Positions 1 through 7,582 of a stretch of DNA of 64,000 nt are shown one piece after another. The notes beneath the pieces were generated by a model that made no database searches, was not told the origin of the DNA, and worked only from the letters and a program-made list of their open reading frames with translations. Where the stretch lies: NCBI GenBank assembly GCA_947454735.1, contig CANGLK010000002.1:20833-84832 (forward strand), given 5' to 3'. Numbering within the stretch: the first letter of the stretch is position 1; each line of letters begins with the position of its first letter. A program made the translations under genes and the position numbers. The DNA comes from Candidatus Nanopelagicaceae bacterium. Its GTDB lineage: Bacteria > Actinomycetota > Actinomycetes > Nanopelagicales > Nanopelagicaceae.

Positions 1-804
1 ATCAAACGTCCTCAGTTCTTAGCAATCGTTTCATCACACGCACTCGTTGCCTATCTCAATAAAGATGAAATTACGAAGCCTGATGGTTATGTCATCGAAG
101 GCCATACCGCTGGAGGACATAACGCTCCCCCACGTAATAAGAAGTCAAAAGATGAAGAAGGCAACCCGATCTACACCGAGCAAGATGAGGCTGATCTTGT
201 AAAGGTAAAGAATTCTGGATCACCTTTCTGGCTCGCAGGTGGATTTGCTACACCTGAGAAGGTTCAAGAAGCGCTAGCTGCAGGAGCACAAGGCGTCCAG
301 GTTGGTTCGCTCTTTGCCCTCGCTGATGAATCTGGGTTTACACCAGAACTCAAGCAGGAAGTGATTGATGCACTTACTACAGAGAAGCTTTCGGTAAAGA
401 CTGATGGAAGCGCTTCACCTACAGGTTTCCCATTTAAGGTCGCAGTCCTTCCTAAGTCACTTTCAGATGATGATGCATATGAAGCACGCAATCGAATCTG
501 CGATCTCGGTTACTTGCGCACTCCCTTTGAACGCGAGAACGGTGGAGTTGGTTACCGCTGTCCATCAGAACCACTGAAGACTTATGAATTTAAGAAGGGC
601 AACGTCGAAGAGGCACAGCATTCTCAATGTCTCTGCAACGCACTGATGTCTAATATTGGTCTTGGCCAACTGCGCCCAGATGGTCGTCGTGAACTTCCAT
701 TGATCACTTTGGGATCAGATCTTTCTGGTCCAGATTACTTAGCGAAGAAGCACCCGCAAGGTTGGAAAGCGCTCGACGTCATTAACTACCTACTCGGTAA
801 GTAA
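1..804 (+). CDS. Nitronate monooxygenase family protein (3' part, 5' end outside window)
   Basis: The frame is open from base 1 to a TAA at 802-804, leaving 267 residues of a longer protein. The visible part carries EGHTAGGHNAPPR, the glycine/histidine-rich stretch of actinobacterial FMN-dependent nitronate monooxygenases (2-nitropropane dioxygenase family), then PFWLAGGFATPEKV and GAQGVQVGSLFA, which form the phosphate-binding end of the TIM barrel. The C-terminal third holds several cysteines (CPSEP, CLCN). Family members oxidise alkyl nitronates such as propionate-3-nitronate using O2; the substrate here is not known. Its last 15 bases overlap the oppositely oriented HIT gene. Confidence 0.8.
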   Translation: MKRPQFLAIVSSHALVAYLNKDEITKPDGYVIEGHTAGGHNAPPRNKKSKDEEGNPIYTEQDEADLVKVKNSGSPFWLAGGFATPEKVQEALAAGAQGVQVGSLFALADESGFTPELKQEVIDALTTEKLSVKTDGSASPTGFPFKVAVLPKSLSDDDAYEARNRICDLGYLRTPFERENGGVGYRCPSEPLKTYEFKKGNVEEAQHSQCLCNALMSNIGLGQLRPDGRRELPLITLGSDLSGPDYLAKKHPQGWKALDVINYLLGK

Positions 805-1194
805 TTTCTTAATCTCTGCCAATTCGTTTTGGTCGGCCGGAGCAATATCCCACGGCTTATGAAGTCCATCTCCACTCCATCGTGGAATCACATGCATATG
901 CACGTGAAAGACACTCTGCCATCCCGCTTCACGATTCATCTGGAAAATTGATGTTCCTTCCGATGCCAATTTACTCTGCAATAAATCTGCGACTTTCTTA
1001 GCAACTGAAGCCATTCCCCCATAGATATCCGCGGGTATCGAATGAATATCAACGTGATGGGATTTAGGAATAACTAGCGTGTGACCCTTGTTCGCTGGAA
1101 AGATGTCGAGAAATGCTAGGTAGTTATCGTCCTCATGCACCTTATGTGCAGGAATATCGCCGGCGATGATGGAGCAGAAGGCGCAGTCGTTCAT
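790..1194 (-). CDS. HIT family protein (histidine triad nucleotide hydrolase)
   Basis: This 134-residue protein is the usual length of a HINT-type HIT protein. It starts with CAFCSIIAGDIPAHKV and ends with the histidine triad FHVHMHVIPRW, whose histidines form the nucleotide phosphoramidate or AMP-lysine hydrolase site. The N-terminal CxxC matches zinc-binding HINT proteins. It is the last gene of a minus-strand unit with the DUF2236 gene (4-base overlap) and the alpha/beta hydrolase, and was probably read from the leaderless promoter before 2872. The physiological substrate cannot be told from sequence. Confidence 0.9.
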   Translation of the reverse strand: MNDCAFCSIIAGDIPAHKVHEDDNYLAFLDIFPANKGHTLVIPKSHHVDIHSIPADIYGGMASVAKKVADLLQSKLASEGTSIFQMNREAGWQSVFHVHMHVIPRWSGDGLHKPWDIAPADQNELAEIKKLLTE

Positions 1195-2099
1195 GAGGAT
1201 GATGCTAAACGTGCGATGCGCTGACGAGCAATACCCTGGCTTGGCGATTCGTTTCCAAGTAAGAGTTGCAGAATATTTAAGAGTGGCTTCACAATCTTTA
1301 ACCAGATGCGGGACTTCCCCTTAAGGCCTAGCGCTTTGAGCACGCGAGGATCCATAGTCGAAATCGCTGCATTGCAGAGAATTCGATAGAAAGGCATGGC
1401 GGCTTTTGAGAAAGGTGGATGAATAATGAAATGAACAATTCGTCGAGTCGGTTCGATTTCACCGATTTCATTATTGAGAAAATCATCTAATACTTCAACG
1501 AGCTCTTGATCTGAATGTGGTGCATCTTTCAATCCGAGCGGCTCTGCGCTCTTTGCCCACTCGCCAACGTATCGAGTGACAGTTCGATCCTCGGCCCGAC
1601 CTAACTCTCGATAGGCAGTAAGGAATGAATCGGTAAAGGCGCAATGCACCCAGAGCAGGTGTCGAGATTGTGAAGCTTCGTAATGATGTCGTTTGCTCTG
1701 TGCGTCCTCGTAGTCTCCGAGAACGCGGCTATGAAGCCCATTTACTCGTCGCGCCTCCTTTTCGATTGCTTCGGTCGAGCCAAATGAGGTGATTGTCAGC
1801 CAACGAGTTGTGCGCTCAAGCCTGCCTAGCGGATCTGTGTCATAAGCAGAGTGCTGCGAAACTCCAGCAAGAGCTGCGGGATATGCCGCTTGCATCAATA
1901 GGGCGCGGACTCCCCCAACTAACGTTGCAAGCGAACCGTGCACTTTCCACACATCGCTATCGGGACCATAGAAACCAGCATCGTTGCCAATCGCCATCTC
2001 ATTGGCCCATTGAGGCAAACCCTTTGGATCACCTGATACCGCTTTGCGAAAGGCCGAGGCAATTCTTTCGCCACCAAGACGTTTGAGGAGAACGCTCAC
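1191..2099 (-). CDS. DUF2236 / MpaB-type oxygenase domain protein
   Basis: A 302-residue protein with the pattern of the DUF2236 family: VHGSLATLVGGVRALLMQAAYP, then YDTDPLGRLERTTRWL, and an HxxLLWVH segment (about residues 143-150). The family includes rubber oxygenase catalytic domains and the fungal mpaB oxygenase, which bind haem; whether this copy does is not shown. Start is GTG at 2099, overlapping the TGA of the upstream hydrolase by four bases, so the two are translationally coupled. The substrate is unknown. Pairing with a lipase-like hydrolase would fit lipid or hydrophobic-compound oxidation, but this is inference. Confidence 0.75.
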   Translation of the reverse strand: MSVLLKRLGGERIASAFRKAVSGDPKGLPQWANEMAIGNDAGFYGPDSDVWKVHGSLATLVGGVRALLMQAAYPAALAGVSQHSAYDTDPLGRLERTTRWLTITSFGSTEAIEKEARRVNGLHSRVLGDYEDAQSKRHHYEASQSRHLLWVHCAFTDSFLTAYRELGRAEDRTVTRYVGEWAKSAEPLGLKDAPHSDQELVEVLDDFLNNEIGEIEPTRRIVHFIIHPPFSKAAMPFYRILCNAAISTMDPRVLKALGLKGKSRIWLKIVKPLLNILQLLLGNESPSQGIARQRIARLASSS

Positions 2100-2872
2100 T
2101 GAGTCGAACTATTGCTCTGCACGAAGATTAATGAGTTCTCGAAGATGATCTCTTGATCGTAATCGAGTGTTGCTACGTGATAACTATTGACCAATTCAAT
2201 CCGTTGCTTCGGTACAGAACCAACGCCCCTCATGATGATCTCTGTATTTGTTACGGGAAGCGTGTGATCTTCTTTGCTGTGAAAGAGCATTAAGGGAACT
2301 GTTACATCGTGAAGTCGTTTACGGGTATAGCTCAACATCTTTAAGAGTTGATAAACGCCGACAGCTGGAAGTGAGTCATAGCCATGTTCTGTTACTCCAG
2401 GCTTCTTAATGTCATCGCCTACTGAATCGCGCATCTTCTGAAAACGAGAGATGACCCAAGCAAGTTGGTGAGGAATGAACTTCACATGGATCATCGGATT
2501 CACCAAAACGATTCCTGCAATGGATGACGAGTGCTTAATAGAGACGTTGAGAGTCGTTCCGCCTCCCATTGAGAGACCAAAGATGAATACGGTCATCCCT
2601 TGCGAGTGCATCCAATCGAGCTCTGCTTCAACCTTCGCTGGCCACTGATGCCACTGCACCAAGTTGAGATCTCCTGGCTTTGTTCCATGCCCTGGAAGGA
2701 GCGGCACAGAGACTGAATAGCCGCGGGTATGGAAGTAATCCGCCCAAGGACGCATAGATATTGGAGAGCCGGTGAATCCATGAACGAAGATGATTCCGAC
2801 CTTCGAGTTCGCGCCCTTTCCTGGCGCGCGAAAATCTTCCATCGAACCTGCAGGGGCATCGTGAACGCTCAT
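2096..2872 (-). CDS. Alpha/beta hydrolase (Est30 / monoacylglycerol lipase-like)
   Basis: The 258-residue protein has the oxyanion segment FVHGFTGSP, the nucleophile elbow GLSMGGG, an acid loop around FHSKEDHTLP and a C-terminal histidine in NSYHVATLD, so the Ser-Asp-His triad looks complete. This resembles carboxylesterase Est30 and monoacylglycerol lipases. The frame extends to 2911, but ATG 2872 is preferred because a TACTCT hexamer sits exactly six bases upstream, the pattern seen at many unit starts in this window. It heads a unit with the DUF2236 and HIT genes. Substrate chain length is unknown. Confidence 0.85.
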   Translation of the reverse strand: MSVHDAPAGSMEDFRAPGKGANSKVGIIFVHGFTGSPISMRPWADYFHTRGYSVSVPLLPGHGTKPGDLNLVQWHQWPAKVEAELDWMHSQGMTVFIFGLSMGGGTTLNVSIKHSSSIAGIVLVNPMIHVKFIPHQLAWVISRFQKMRDSVGDDIKKPGVTEHGYDSLPAVGVYQLLKMLSYTRKRLHDVTVPLMLFHSKEDHTLPVTNTEIIMRGVGSVPKQRIELVNSYHVATLDYDQEIIFENSLIFVQSNSSTQ

Positions 2873-2878
2873 GTGAGA

Positions 2879-2884
2879 AGAGTA
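2879..2884 (-). promoter_or_regulatory. Leaderless -10 of alpha/beta hydrolase unit
   Basis: TACTCT, six bases before ATG 2872. It decides the start over the longer frame from 2911. Confidence 0.65.
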
Positions 2885-2927
2885 TTGCCCGAGTAATGTC
2901 ATATCAATCATCTACGCTAAAACCACT

Positions 2928-3596
2928 ATGGACGATATGAGTTGGCAAACTACCTTTCAAGAGATTGGTACTCCGCTCCACGCCGCTCGCTTTGTTGTCC
3001 TAGATCTCGAGACAAGCGGTGGCGCTCCTCATCTTGGCGCAGCTATTACTGAGATTGGCGCAGTCAAAATTCAAGGTGGCGAAGTACTCGATACCTTTTC
3101 GACTCTCGTGAATCCGCGCCATCCGATTCCTGCATTTATTACAGAGCTCACCGGAATCGATGATGCGCTTGTTAATGATGCGCCTCCTATCGAGGAAGTA
3201 CTTCCGGATCTTTTTCACTTTCTTGGGGATGATGAGACGGTCTTTGTCGCTCAGAATGCACCATTCGATCTATCGTTTCTAAAATTTGCCGCACGTGCAC
3301 ATGGACATCAGTGGCCCAATTTCCGTGTTCTGGATACAGCGATTCTCGCAAGGCGAGCTCTTTCGCGCGACGAGGCACCTAACTGCAAATTAGGAACTCT
3401 CGCTGAATTATTTGGCACCGAGGTAAAACCCAACCATCGCGCACTTGATGATGCACAGGCCACTGTTGATGTCCTTCACGGACTTTTTGAACGCCTTGCA
3501 GGGTTTGATGTCTTTACAGTTGAAGAGGCTTTGAACTTTACTGCGCCGAAGAAATCTCGGTCGATAAAGAAGCCCACTTCTCAAGTAGATCAGTAG
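2928..3596 (+). CDS. DEDDh 3'-5' exonuclease (DNA polymerase III epsilon-like)
   Basis: A 222-residue protein with the three exonuclease motifs: FVVLDLETSGG (ExoI, D and E), FVAQNAPFDLSFL (ExoII) and HRALDDAQAT (ExoIII with the histidine of the DEDDh class). It probably degrades or proofreads DNA ends. Mycobacterial Rv2191, which I recall next to trpD, carries a similar domain joined to a UvrC-like nuclease half; only the exonuclease part is present here. An alternative ATG at 2937 has CACTAT seven bases upstream; 2928 has TACGCT nine bases upstream, so the start is uncertain by three codons. The last 59 bases overlap trpD on the other strand. Confidence 0.85.
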   Translation: MDDMSWQTTFQEIGTPLHAARFVVLDLETSGGAPHLGAAITEIGAVKIQGGEVLDTFSTLVNPRHPIPAFITELTGIDDALVNDAPPIEEVLPDLFHFLGDDETVFVAQNAPFDLSFLKFAARAHGHQWPNFRVLDTAILARRALSRDEAPNCKLGTLAELFGTEVKPNHRALDDAQATVDVLHGLFERLAGFDVFTVEEALNFTAPKKSRSIKKPTSQVDQ

Positions 3597-4584
3597 CTTT
3601 ACCTGAATCAATTGCATCGATTGCACGTGGTAGAGATTTTTCAATTCGTTCATGAAGCGAGAGATTGAGCTCACCATCAAAAGCTGCAATAGTGACAGCG
3701 GTGTTCAGTAAAACCACATCACGAGGCGCGCCACGCTCTCCTGCAAGGATTCGTCGAGCGATTGCAGCGTTCTCTGCACCGTCACCACCAACAATTGCTG
3801 AGATCGGCGCATTATCTAGACCAAAGTCTTTCGCATCAATTCGATCGCTAGAGATCTCTTCTCGCCCAATACTTAATACCGACGTTGCGCCATCGAGAGT
3901 AATTTCATCGAGCCCATCATCGCCTCTGAATACAAATCCATCGCAACCCTTTGATGCCATTACCTGCGCCATCACTAAGTGAATACGATCATTGGCAACG
4001 CCGATAGCGGCAGCCTTTGGCTTTGCGGGGTTTGCTAATGGACCGAGAAAATTAAAGACAGTAGGAACACCGAGCTCTTTGCGGGCAGGTGCAGCGTTCT
4101 TCATAGCTGGATGAAAGACAGGTGCGAAACAGAAACCAATTCCTAGCTCACGAACGGTGCGCTCAACACCTGCAGGGCCAAGGTCATATGCAACGCCTAG
4201 GGCGCCATAGAAATCCGACGCTCCAGATTTCGAAGAAACTGCACGGCTTCCATGTTTTACAACTCGCGCCCCAGCGGCTGCTGCAACGATGGCAGCGGTC
4301 GATGAAATATTGATCGTATGTGCGCCATCTCCACCAGTGCCTACAGTGTCAACTGCGCGCTCCGAGATATTGATGGGGGTCGCATTGCGATAGAGCTGCT
4401 CTACTAAAGCAGATACCTCTTCTGCAGTTTCGCCCTTTGTATGAAGGGAGAGAAGAAAGCGCTTTACTGATTCGATATCAGCGGTATCTTCGAGAATCGC
4501 TTGTAAGATCGATTGAATCTCTGATGGTTCTAGATCGAGACCAGCATCAAGGCGTCCGACGAAATCCGGCCACAGCAAAGTCAT
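3538..4584 (-). CDS. trpD: Anthranilate phosphoribosyltransferase
   Basis: The 348-residue protein matches TrpD in length and motifs: VDTVGTGGDGAHTINIS (the GTGGD PRPP loop), VKHGSRAVSSKSGASD (the KHGN-like loop) and FNFLGPLANPAKP. It transfers phosphoribose from PRPP to anthranilate in tryptophan synthesis. No other trp gene is adjacent; the same lone position beside ctaE/qcr is known in mycobacteria and Streptomyces. It follows the receiver-domain gene by 22 bases and is probably cotranscribed with it. Its 3' end runs 59 bases into the exonuclease gene. Confidence 0.95.
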   Translation of the reverse strand: MTLLWPDFVGRLDAGLDLEPSEIQSILQAILEDTADIESVKRFLLSLHTKGETAEEVSALVEQLYRNATPINISERAVDTVGTGGDGAHTINISSTAAIVAAAAGARVVKHGSRAVSSKSGASDFYGALGVAYDLGPAGVERTVRELGIGFCFAPVFHPAMKNAAPARKELGVPTVFNFLGPLANPAKPKAAAIGVANDRIHLVMAQVMASKGCDGFVFRGDDGLDEITLDGATSVLSIGREEISSDRIDAKDFGLDNAPISAIVGGDGAENAAIARRILAGERGAPRDVVLLNTAVTIAAFDGELNLSLHERIEKSLPRAIDAIDSGKATDLLEKWASLSTEISSAQ

Positions 4585-4606
4585 CTCGATTCTGTGGCTT
4601 TTGATG

Positions 4607-5032
4607 CTAGACGGTTGCGACCGCGCGAGTGCGAATCAGGTCGGCTACGGTATTTGCAAGAGTAAAAGGGTCGACAGGATGCGTAACGCTCGCCTCGGCA
4701 CGTGACCAAGCGGCAAGCCAAGCATCTTCCTTGCGAGCTACCAAGAGGAGAACTGGTGGACAACTAAAGACCTCGTCCTTGAGCTGACGGGCGACGCCCA
4801 TTCCGCCCTCAGGGGTCGCTTCACCATCAAGGATGAAGAGGTCGATGGGATTGAGAGATCCAGGCTTCACTGAATCCACATAAAGACGAAGTGCATCGGC
4901 GGTGGCAAACTCACGAATCTGGTGCTCGGGCATATCTGCCGCTACTCGTCCACCTAGAGCGCTTGTGACCGCTGCACGGGTGGTGGAGTCATCTGAGTAG
5001 AGAACGATGTTGAGTTTACGAGCTGATTCCAT
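4607..5032 (-). CDS. Orphan receiver-domain protein
   Basis: A 141-residue single-domain protein with a response-regulator receiver fold: an acidic pair in LNIVLYSDDSTTR, a likely phospho-acceptor Asp in LFILDGEATPEGG, and the alpha4-beta5 region LLLVARKEDAW to THPVDPFTLANTV. The lysine expected before the final Pro appears replaced (THPVDP), so phosphorylation signalling may be atypical. There is no output domain and no kinase nearby. The frame reaches 5068, but ATG 5032 has TACAAT six bases upstream. It is divergent from ctaE, with a palindrome at 5053-5070 between them. Confidence 0.7.
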   Translation of the reverse strand: MESARKLNIVLYSDDSTTRAAVTSALGGRVAADMPEHQIREFATADALRLYVDSVKPGSLNPIDLFILDGEATPEGGMGVARQLKDEVFSCPPVLLLVARKEDAWLAAWSRAEASVTHPVDPFTLANTVADLIRTRAVATV

Positions 5033-5038
5033 GGCCAA

Positions 5039-5044
5039 ATTGTA
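5039..5044 (-). promoter_or_regulatory. Leaderless -10 of receiver gene / trpD
   Basis: TACAAT, six bases before ATG 5032. Confidence 0.65.
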
Positions 5045-5052
5045 GTCACGAT

Positions 5053-5070
5053 AGGTGAGCCTTTTCACCT
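5053..5070. promoter_or_regulatory. Inverted repeat between receiver gene and ctaE
   Basis: AGGTGA-gccttt-TCACCT, perfect 6-base arms around a 6-base spacer. It covers the -35 region expected for the receiver gene and lies upstream of the ctaE-qcr promoter, so it is a candidate operator. No regulator is assigned. Confidence 0.45.
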
Positions 5071-5134
5071 CAAATCGACCAGTAAAAAGTGGTTCTTGAC
5101 ACCTCGAAAGTGGGCTTTACGAGCATAAATCGGG

Positions 5135-5140
5135 AATAAT
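5135..5140 (+). promoter_or_regulatory. Leaderless -10 of ctaE-qcrCAB operon
   Basis: AATAAT, seven bases before ATG 5148. A TTGACA at 5096-5101 lies further up but has no well-spaced partner hexamer. Confidence 0.45.
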
Positions 5141-5147
5141 GCCACCC

Positions 5148-5777
5148 ATGACCAGCACCAGCGTGAGCACTCACCACAAGATCACCCGCCCTAACTTGGT
5201 CGCGGTAGGAACAATCGTTTGGCTTTCGAGCGAACTTATGTTCTTTGCCGCGCTCTTCGCGATGTACTTCACTACACGCGCAGTTCAAGGGCCAGCAGTG
5301 TGGCTTGAGTCAACAGGAATTCTCAATGTCCACTTCGCAGTAATCAATACAACTGTTCTGGTTCTCTCCTCAGTGACATGTCAGTTCGGAGTCTTCGCTG
5401 CAGAGCGCTACCAGCCACGTCGCACAGGTTCACTCTTGAAGATCTCTTCATGGGGAATGCGCGAGTGGTTTTCGCTGACGTTCCTAATGGGTGGCTTCTT
5501 TATCGCTGGTCAGATTTACGAGTACGCATCATTGGTGAAGGAAGGTCTCACACTTTCTTCTAATGCATATGGTTCAGTCTTCTACCTCGCTACAGGTTTC
5601 CACGGACTGCACGTAACGGGTGGCCTCATTGCATTCCTCATTGTTCTCCTTCGGGTAGCTAAGGCTCGTCGCTTTACACAGAGCCAGGCAACAACTGCGA
5701 TTGTTGTTTCGTACTACTGGCACTTCGTTGATGTTGTATGGATCGCCCTCTTCTCAGCTATCTACTTGATTAAGTAA
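5148..5777 (+). CDS. ctaE: Cytochrome c oxidase subunit III
   Basis: Integral membrane subunit of the aa3 oxidase, with the actinobacterial hallmarks [19 protein letters not shown], then [23 protein letters not shown] and a C-terminal [10 protein letters not shown]. Five membrane spans are visible, as in mycobacterial CtaE. ATG 5148 gives MTSTSVST, like the MTSA start of mycobacterial homologues, and has a well-placed -10; ATG 5139 is the alternative. It opens the ctaE-qcrC-qcrA-qcrB operon, the arrangement known for the actinobacterial bc1-aa3 supercomplex. Confidence 0.95.
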   Translation: MTSTSVSTHHKITRPNLVAVGTIVWLSSELMFFAALFAMYFTTRAVQGPAVWLESTGILNVHFAVINTTVLVLSSVTCQFGVFAAERYQPRRTGSLLKISSWGMREWFSLTFLMGGFFIAGQIYEYASLVKEGLTLSSNAYGSVFYLATGFHGLHVTGGLIAFLIVLLRVAKARRFTQSQATTAIVVSYYWHFVDVVWIALFSAIYLIK

Positions 5778-5793
5778 AGGACGGAAAATAAAA

Positions 5794-6585
5794 GTGAAGC
5801 GTCTATCACGCCTTCGTCGCCATCGTGCGGCTGGACCAATTCTCTTGGTCTTCGCTCTCTTCACCATCGGTACAACCTTTCAGGTAGCAAGCGCTGTCAG
5901 TAACACGACAACCACCGCAGCAGATCGCTCTGCAACAATCGAAGAAGGCAAGCAGCTCTTCCTAAAGGGTTGCTCTTCATGCCATGGACTTAATGCTGAA
6001 GGTGGCGCAATCGCACCATCATTGATTGGCGTTGGCGCTGCATCAGTAGATTTCCAGGTTGGCACAGGTCGTATGCCGATGGCTGATATGAGCACACAGG
6101 CCGTTCGTAAGAAGGTTGTCTATACACCTACTGAAATCAATGCTTTAGCAACTTATGTTGCATCACTGGCCCCCGGACCAGCTGTTCCAACTGACGCAGT
6201 TCTCAACTACGAACGCGATGGTTCTGTCGCTGATGGTGGCGAGCTCTTCCGTACCAACTGCGCAATGTGCCATAACTTCGCTGCACAAGGTGGAGCACTC
6301 ACAATGGGAAAGTACGCACCAACTTTGATGGGCGTCGAACCAAAGCAGATCTACGAAGCGATGATCACTGGCCCACAATCAATGCCAGTCTTTAGCGATA
6401 AGACAATTACGCCAGCGGAAAAACTCTCAATCATCAAGTGGATCAAGGCTGCAGAGTCTGAACCACAGCTTGGCGGAACAGCACTTGGACGAGTTGGTCC
6501 TGTAACTGAAGGCCTTTTGGCATGGACACTAGGAATCGGACTGCTCATTGGTGTAGCAGTCTGGTTGGCGATGAAAGCGAGATAG
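5794..6585 (+). CDS. qcrC: Cytochrome bc1 complex dihaem cytochrome c subunit
   Basis: A 263-residue protein starting at GTG 5794, 16 bases after ctaE. It has an N-terminal membrane signal anchor, two haem c sites (CSSCHG near residue 60 and CAMCHN near residue 155) and a C-terminal membrane helix. The tandem haem domains replace a soluble cytochrome c, passing electrons directly from the bc1 to the aa3 complex, as established for Actinobacteria. It faces the outside of the membrane. Confidence 0.95.
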   Translation: MKRLSRLRRHRAAGPILLVFALFTIGTTFQVASAVSNTTTTAADRSATIEEGKQLFLKGCSSCHGLNAEGGAIAPSLIGVGAASVDFQVGTGRMPMADMSTQAVRKKVVYTPTEINALATYVASLAPGPAVPTDAVLNYERDGSVADGGELFRTNCAMCHNFAAQGGALTMGKYAPTLMGVEPKQIYEAMITGPQSMPVFSDKTITPAEKLSIIKWIKAAESEPQLGGTALGRVGPVTEGLLAWTLGIGLLIGVAVWLAMKAR

Positions 6586-6589
6586 TTAA

Positions 6590-7582
6590 ATGTCTAACGA
6601 AATCGAGCAGATTAAAGATCCTGGGCTACCAGCTCACGTTCACCGTCGCGCTGACGAAGATGAGAAGTTCGCAAAGAAGGCAGAGACTCAAGTAGCGATT
6701 CTCTTCATCCTCTCTGCACTTGGAACACTTCTACTCATCGCTTCATACATTTTCATTCCAACCGATTCCTTTATCTTTATCCCAGTTATGGGCGAGACAA
6801 ATGCGCATCAGTTATTCCTTGGTCTTGGTATGGCGATCGCACTCTTCTGTATCGGTGCAGGAGCAATTCACTGGGCAAAGACTTTGATGCCTGATGAAGA
6901 AGTCATTGCAGAGCGCCACGAGTTCCGATCAAGTGATGAAGATCGTGCAGAGTTTGTAAAGACCGTTAAGGCAGGTGCAGGCGCTGCAGGACTTGGCCGT
7001 CGCCCATTAATCAAGCGCACTCTTGGTTTAGCGCTCGGTCTCTCAGGGCTTACTCCCCTACTTCTACTTCGCGACCTTGGTCCACTTCCAAAGGATGATC
7101 TCACCAAGACATCTTGGAAGGCAGGCACACGTCTCGTTACCGATCCAGGTAATCGCCCCATTAAGGCTTCAGATCTTGAGGTTGGCGCAGTTGCACAGAC
7201 TCTTCCCGAGCTTGCTCCAGGTGAAGAGCGCACACTTAATAACATCGGTAAGGATGCAGTTCTCTTGATTCGTCTTCGTCCAGAAGATTTCAATCTCACC
7301 GCCGAACGTCTCTCTTGGACACATGAAGGCATCATCGCCTTCTCAAAAATTTGTTCACATATGGGTTGTGCAGTTGCTCTCTACGAGCAGCAGACAAAGC
7401 ACCTCTTATGCCCATGTCACCAATCGACATTCGACGTGACACGTGCTGCAAAGGTCATCTTTGGCCCAGCAGCACGCCCACTGCCACAGCTTGCAATCAC
7501 AGTTGACGCAGAGGGATATCTCGTCGCACAAGCACCATTTACCGAACCTGTTGGACCTAGCTTCTGGGAGCGCTCATCATGA
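6590..7582 (+). CDS. qcrA: Cytochrome bc1 complex Rieske iron-sulfur subunit
   Basis: The 330-residue protein has two N-terminal membrane helices, a third near residue 140-160 (LIKRTLGLALGLSGLTPLLLL), then the Rieske domain with CSHMGC (about residue 255) and CPCHQS (about residue 273), which supply the two Cys and two His ligands of the [2Fe-2S] cluster. Three helices rather than one is the actinobacterial form. It lies four bases after qcrC and overlaps qcrB by four bases. Confidence 0.95.
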   Translation: MSNEIEQIKDPGLPAHVHRRADEDEKFAKKAETQVAILFILSALGTLLLIASYIFIPTDSFIFIPVMGETNAHQLFLGLGMAIALFCIGAGAIHWAKTLMPDEEVIAERHEFRSSDEDRAEFVKTVKAGAGAAGLGRRPLIKRTLGLALGLSGLTPLLLLRDLGPLPKDDLTKTSWKAGTRLVTDPGNRPIKASDLEVGAVAQTLPELAPGEERTLNNIGKDAVLLIRLRPEDFNLTAERLSWTHEGIIAFSKICSHMGCAVALYEQQTKHLLCPCHQSTFDVTRAAKVIFGPAARPLPQLAITVDAEGYLVAQAPFTEPVGPSFWERSS

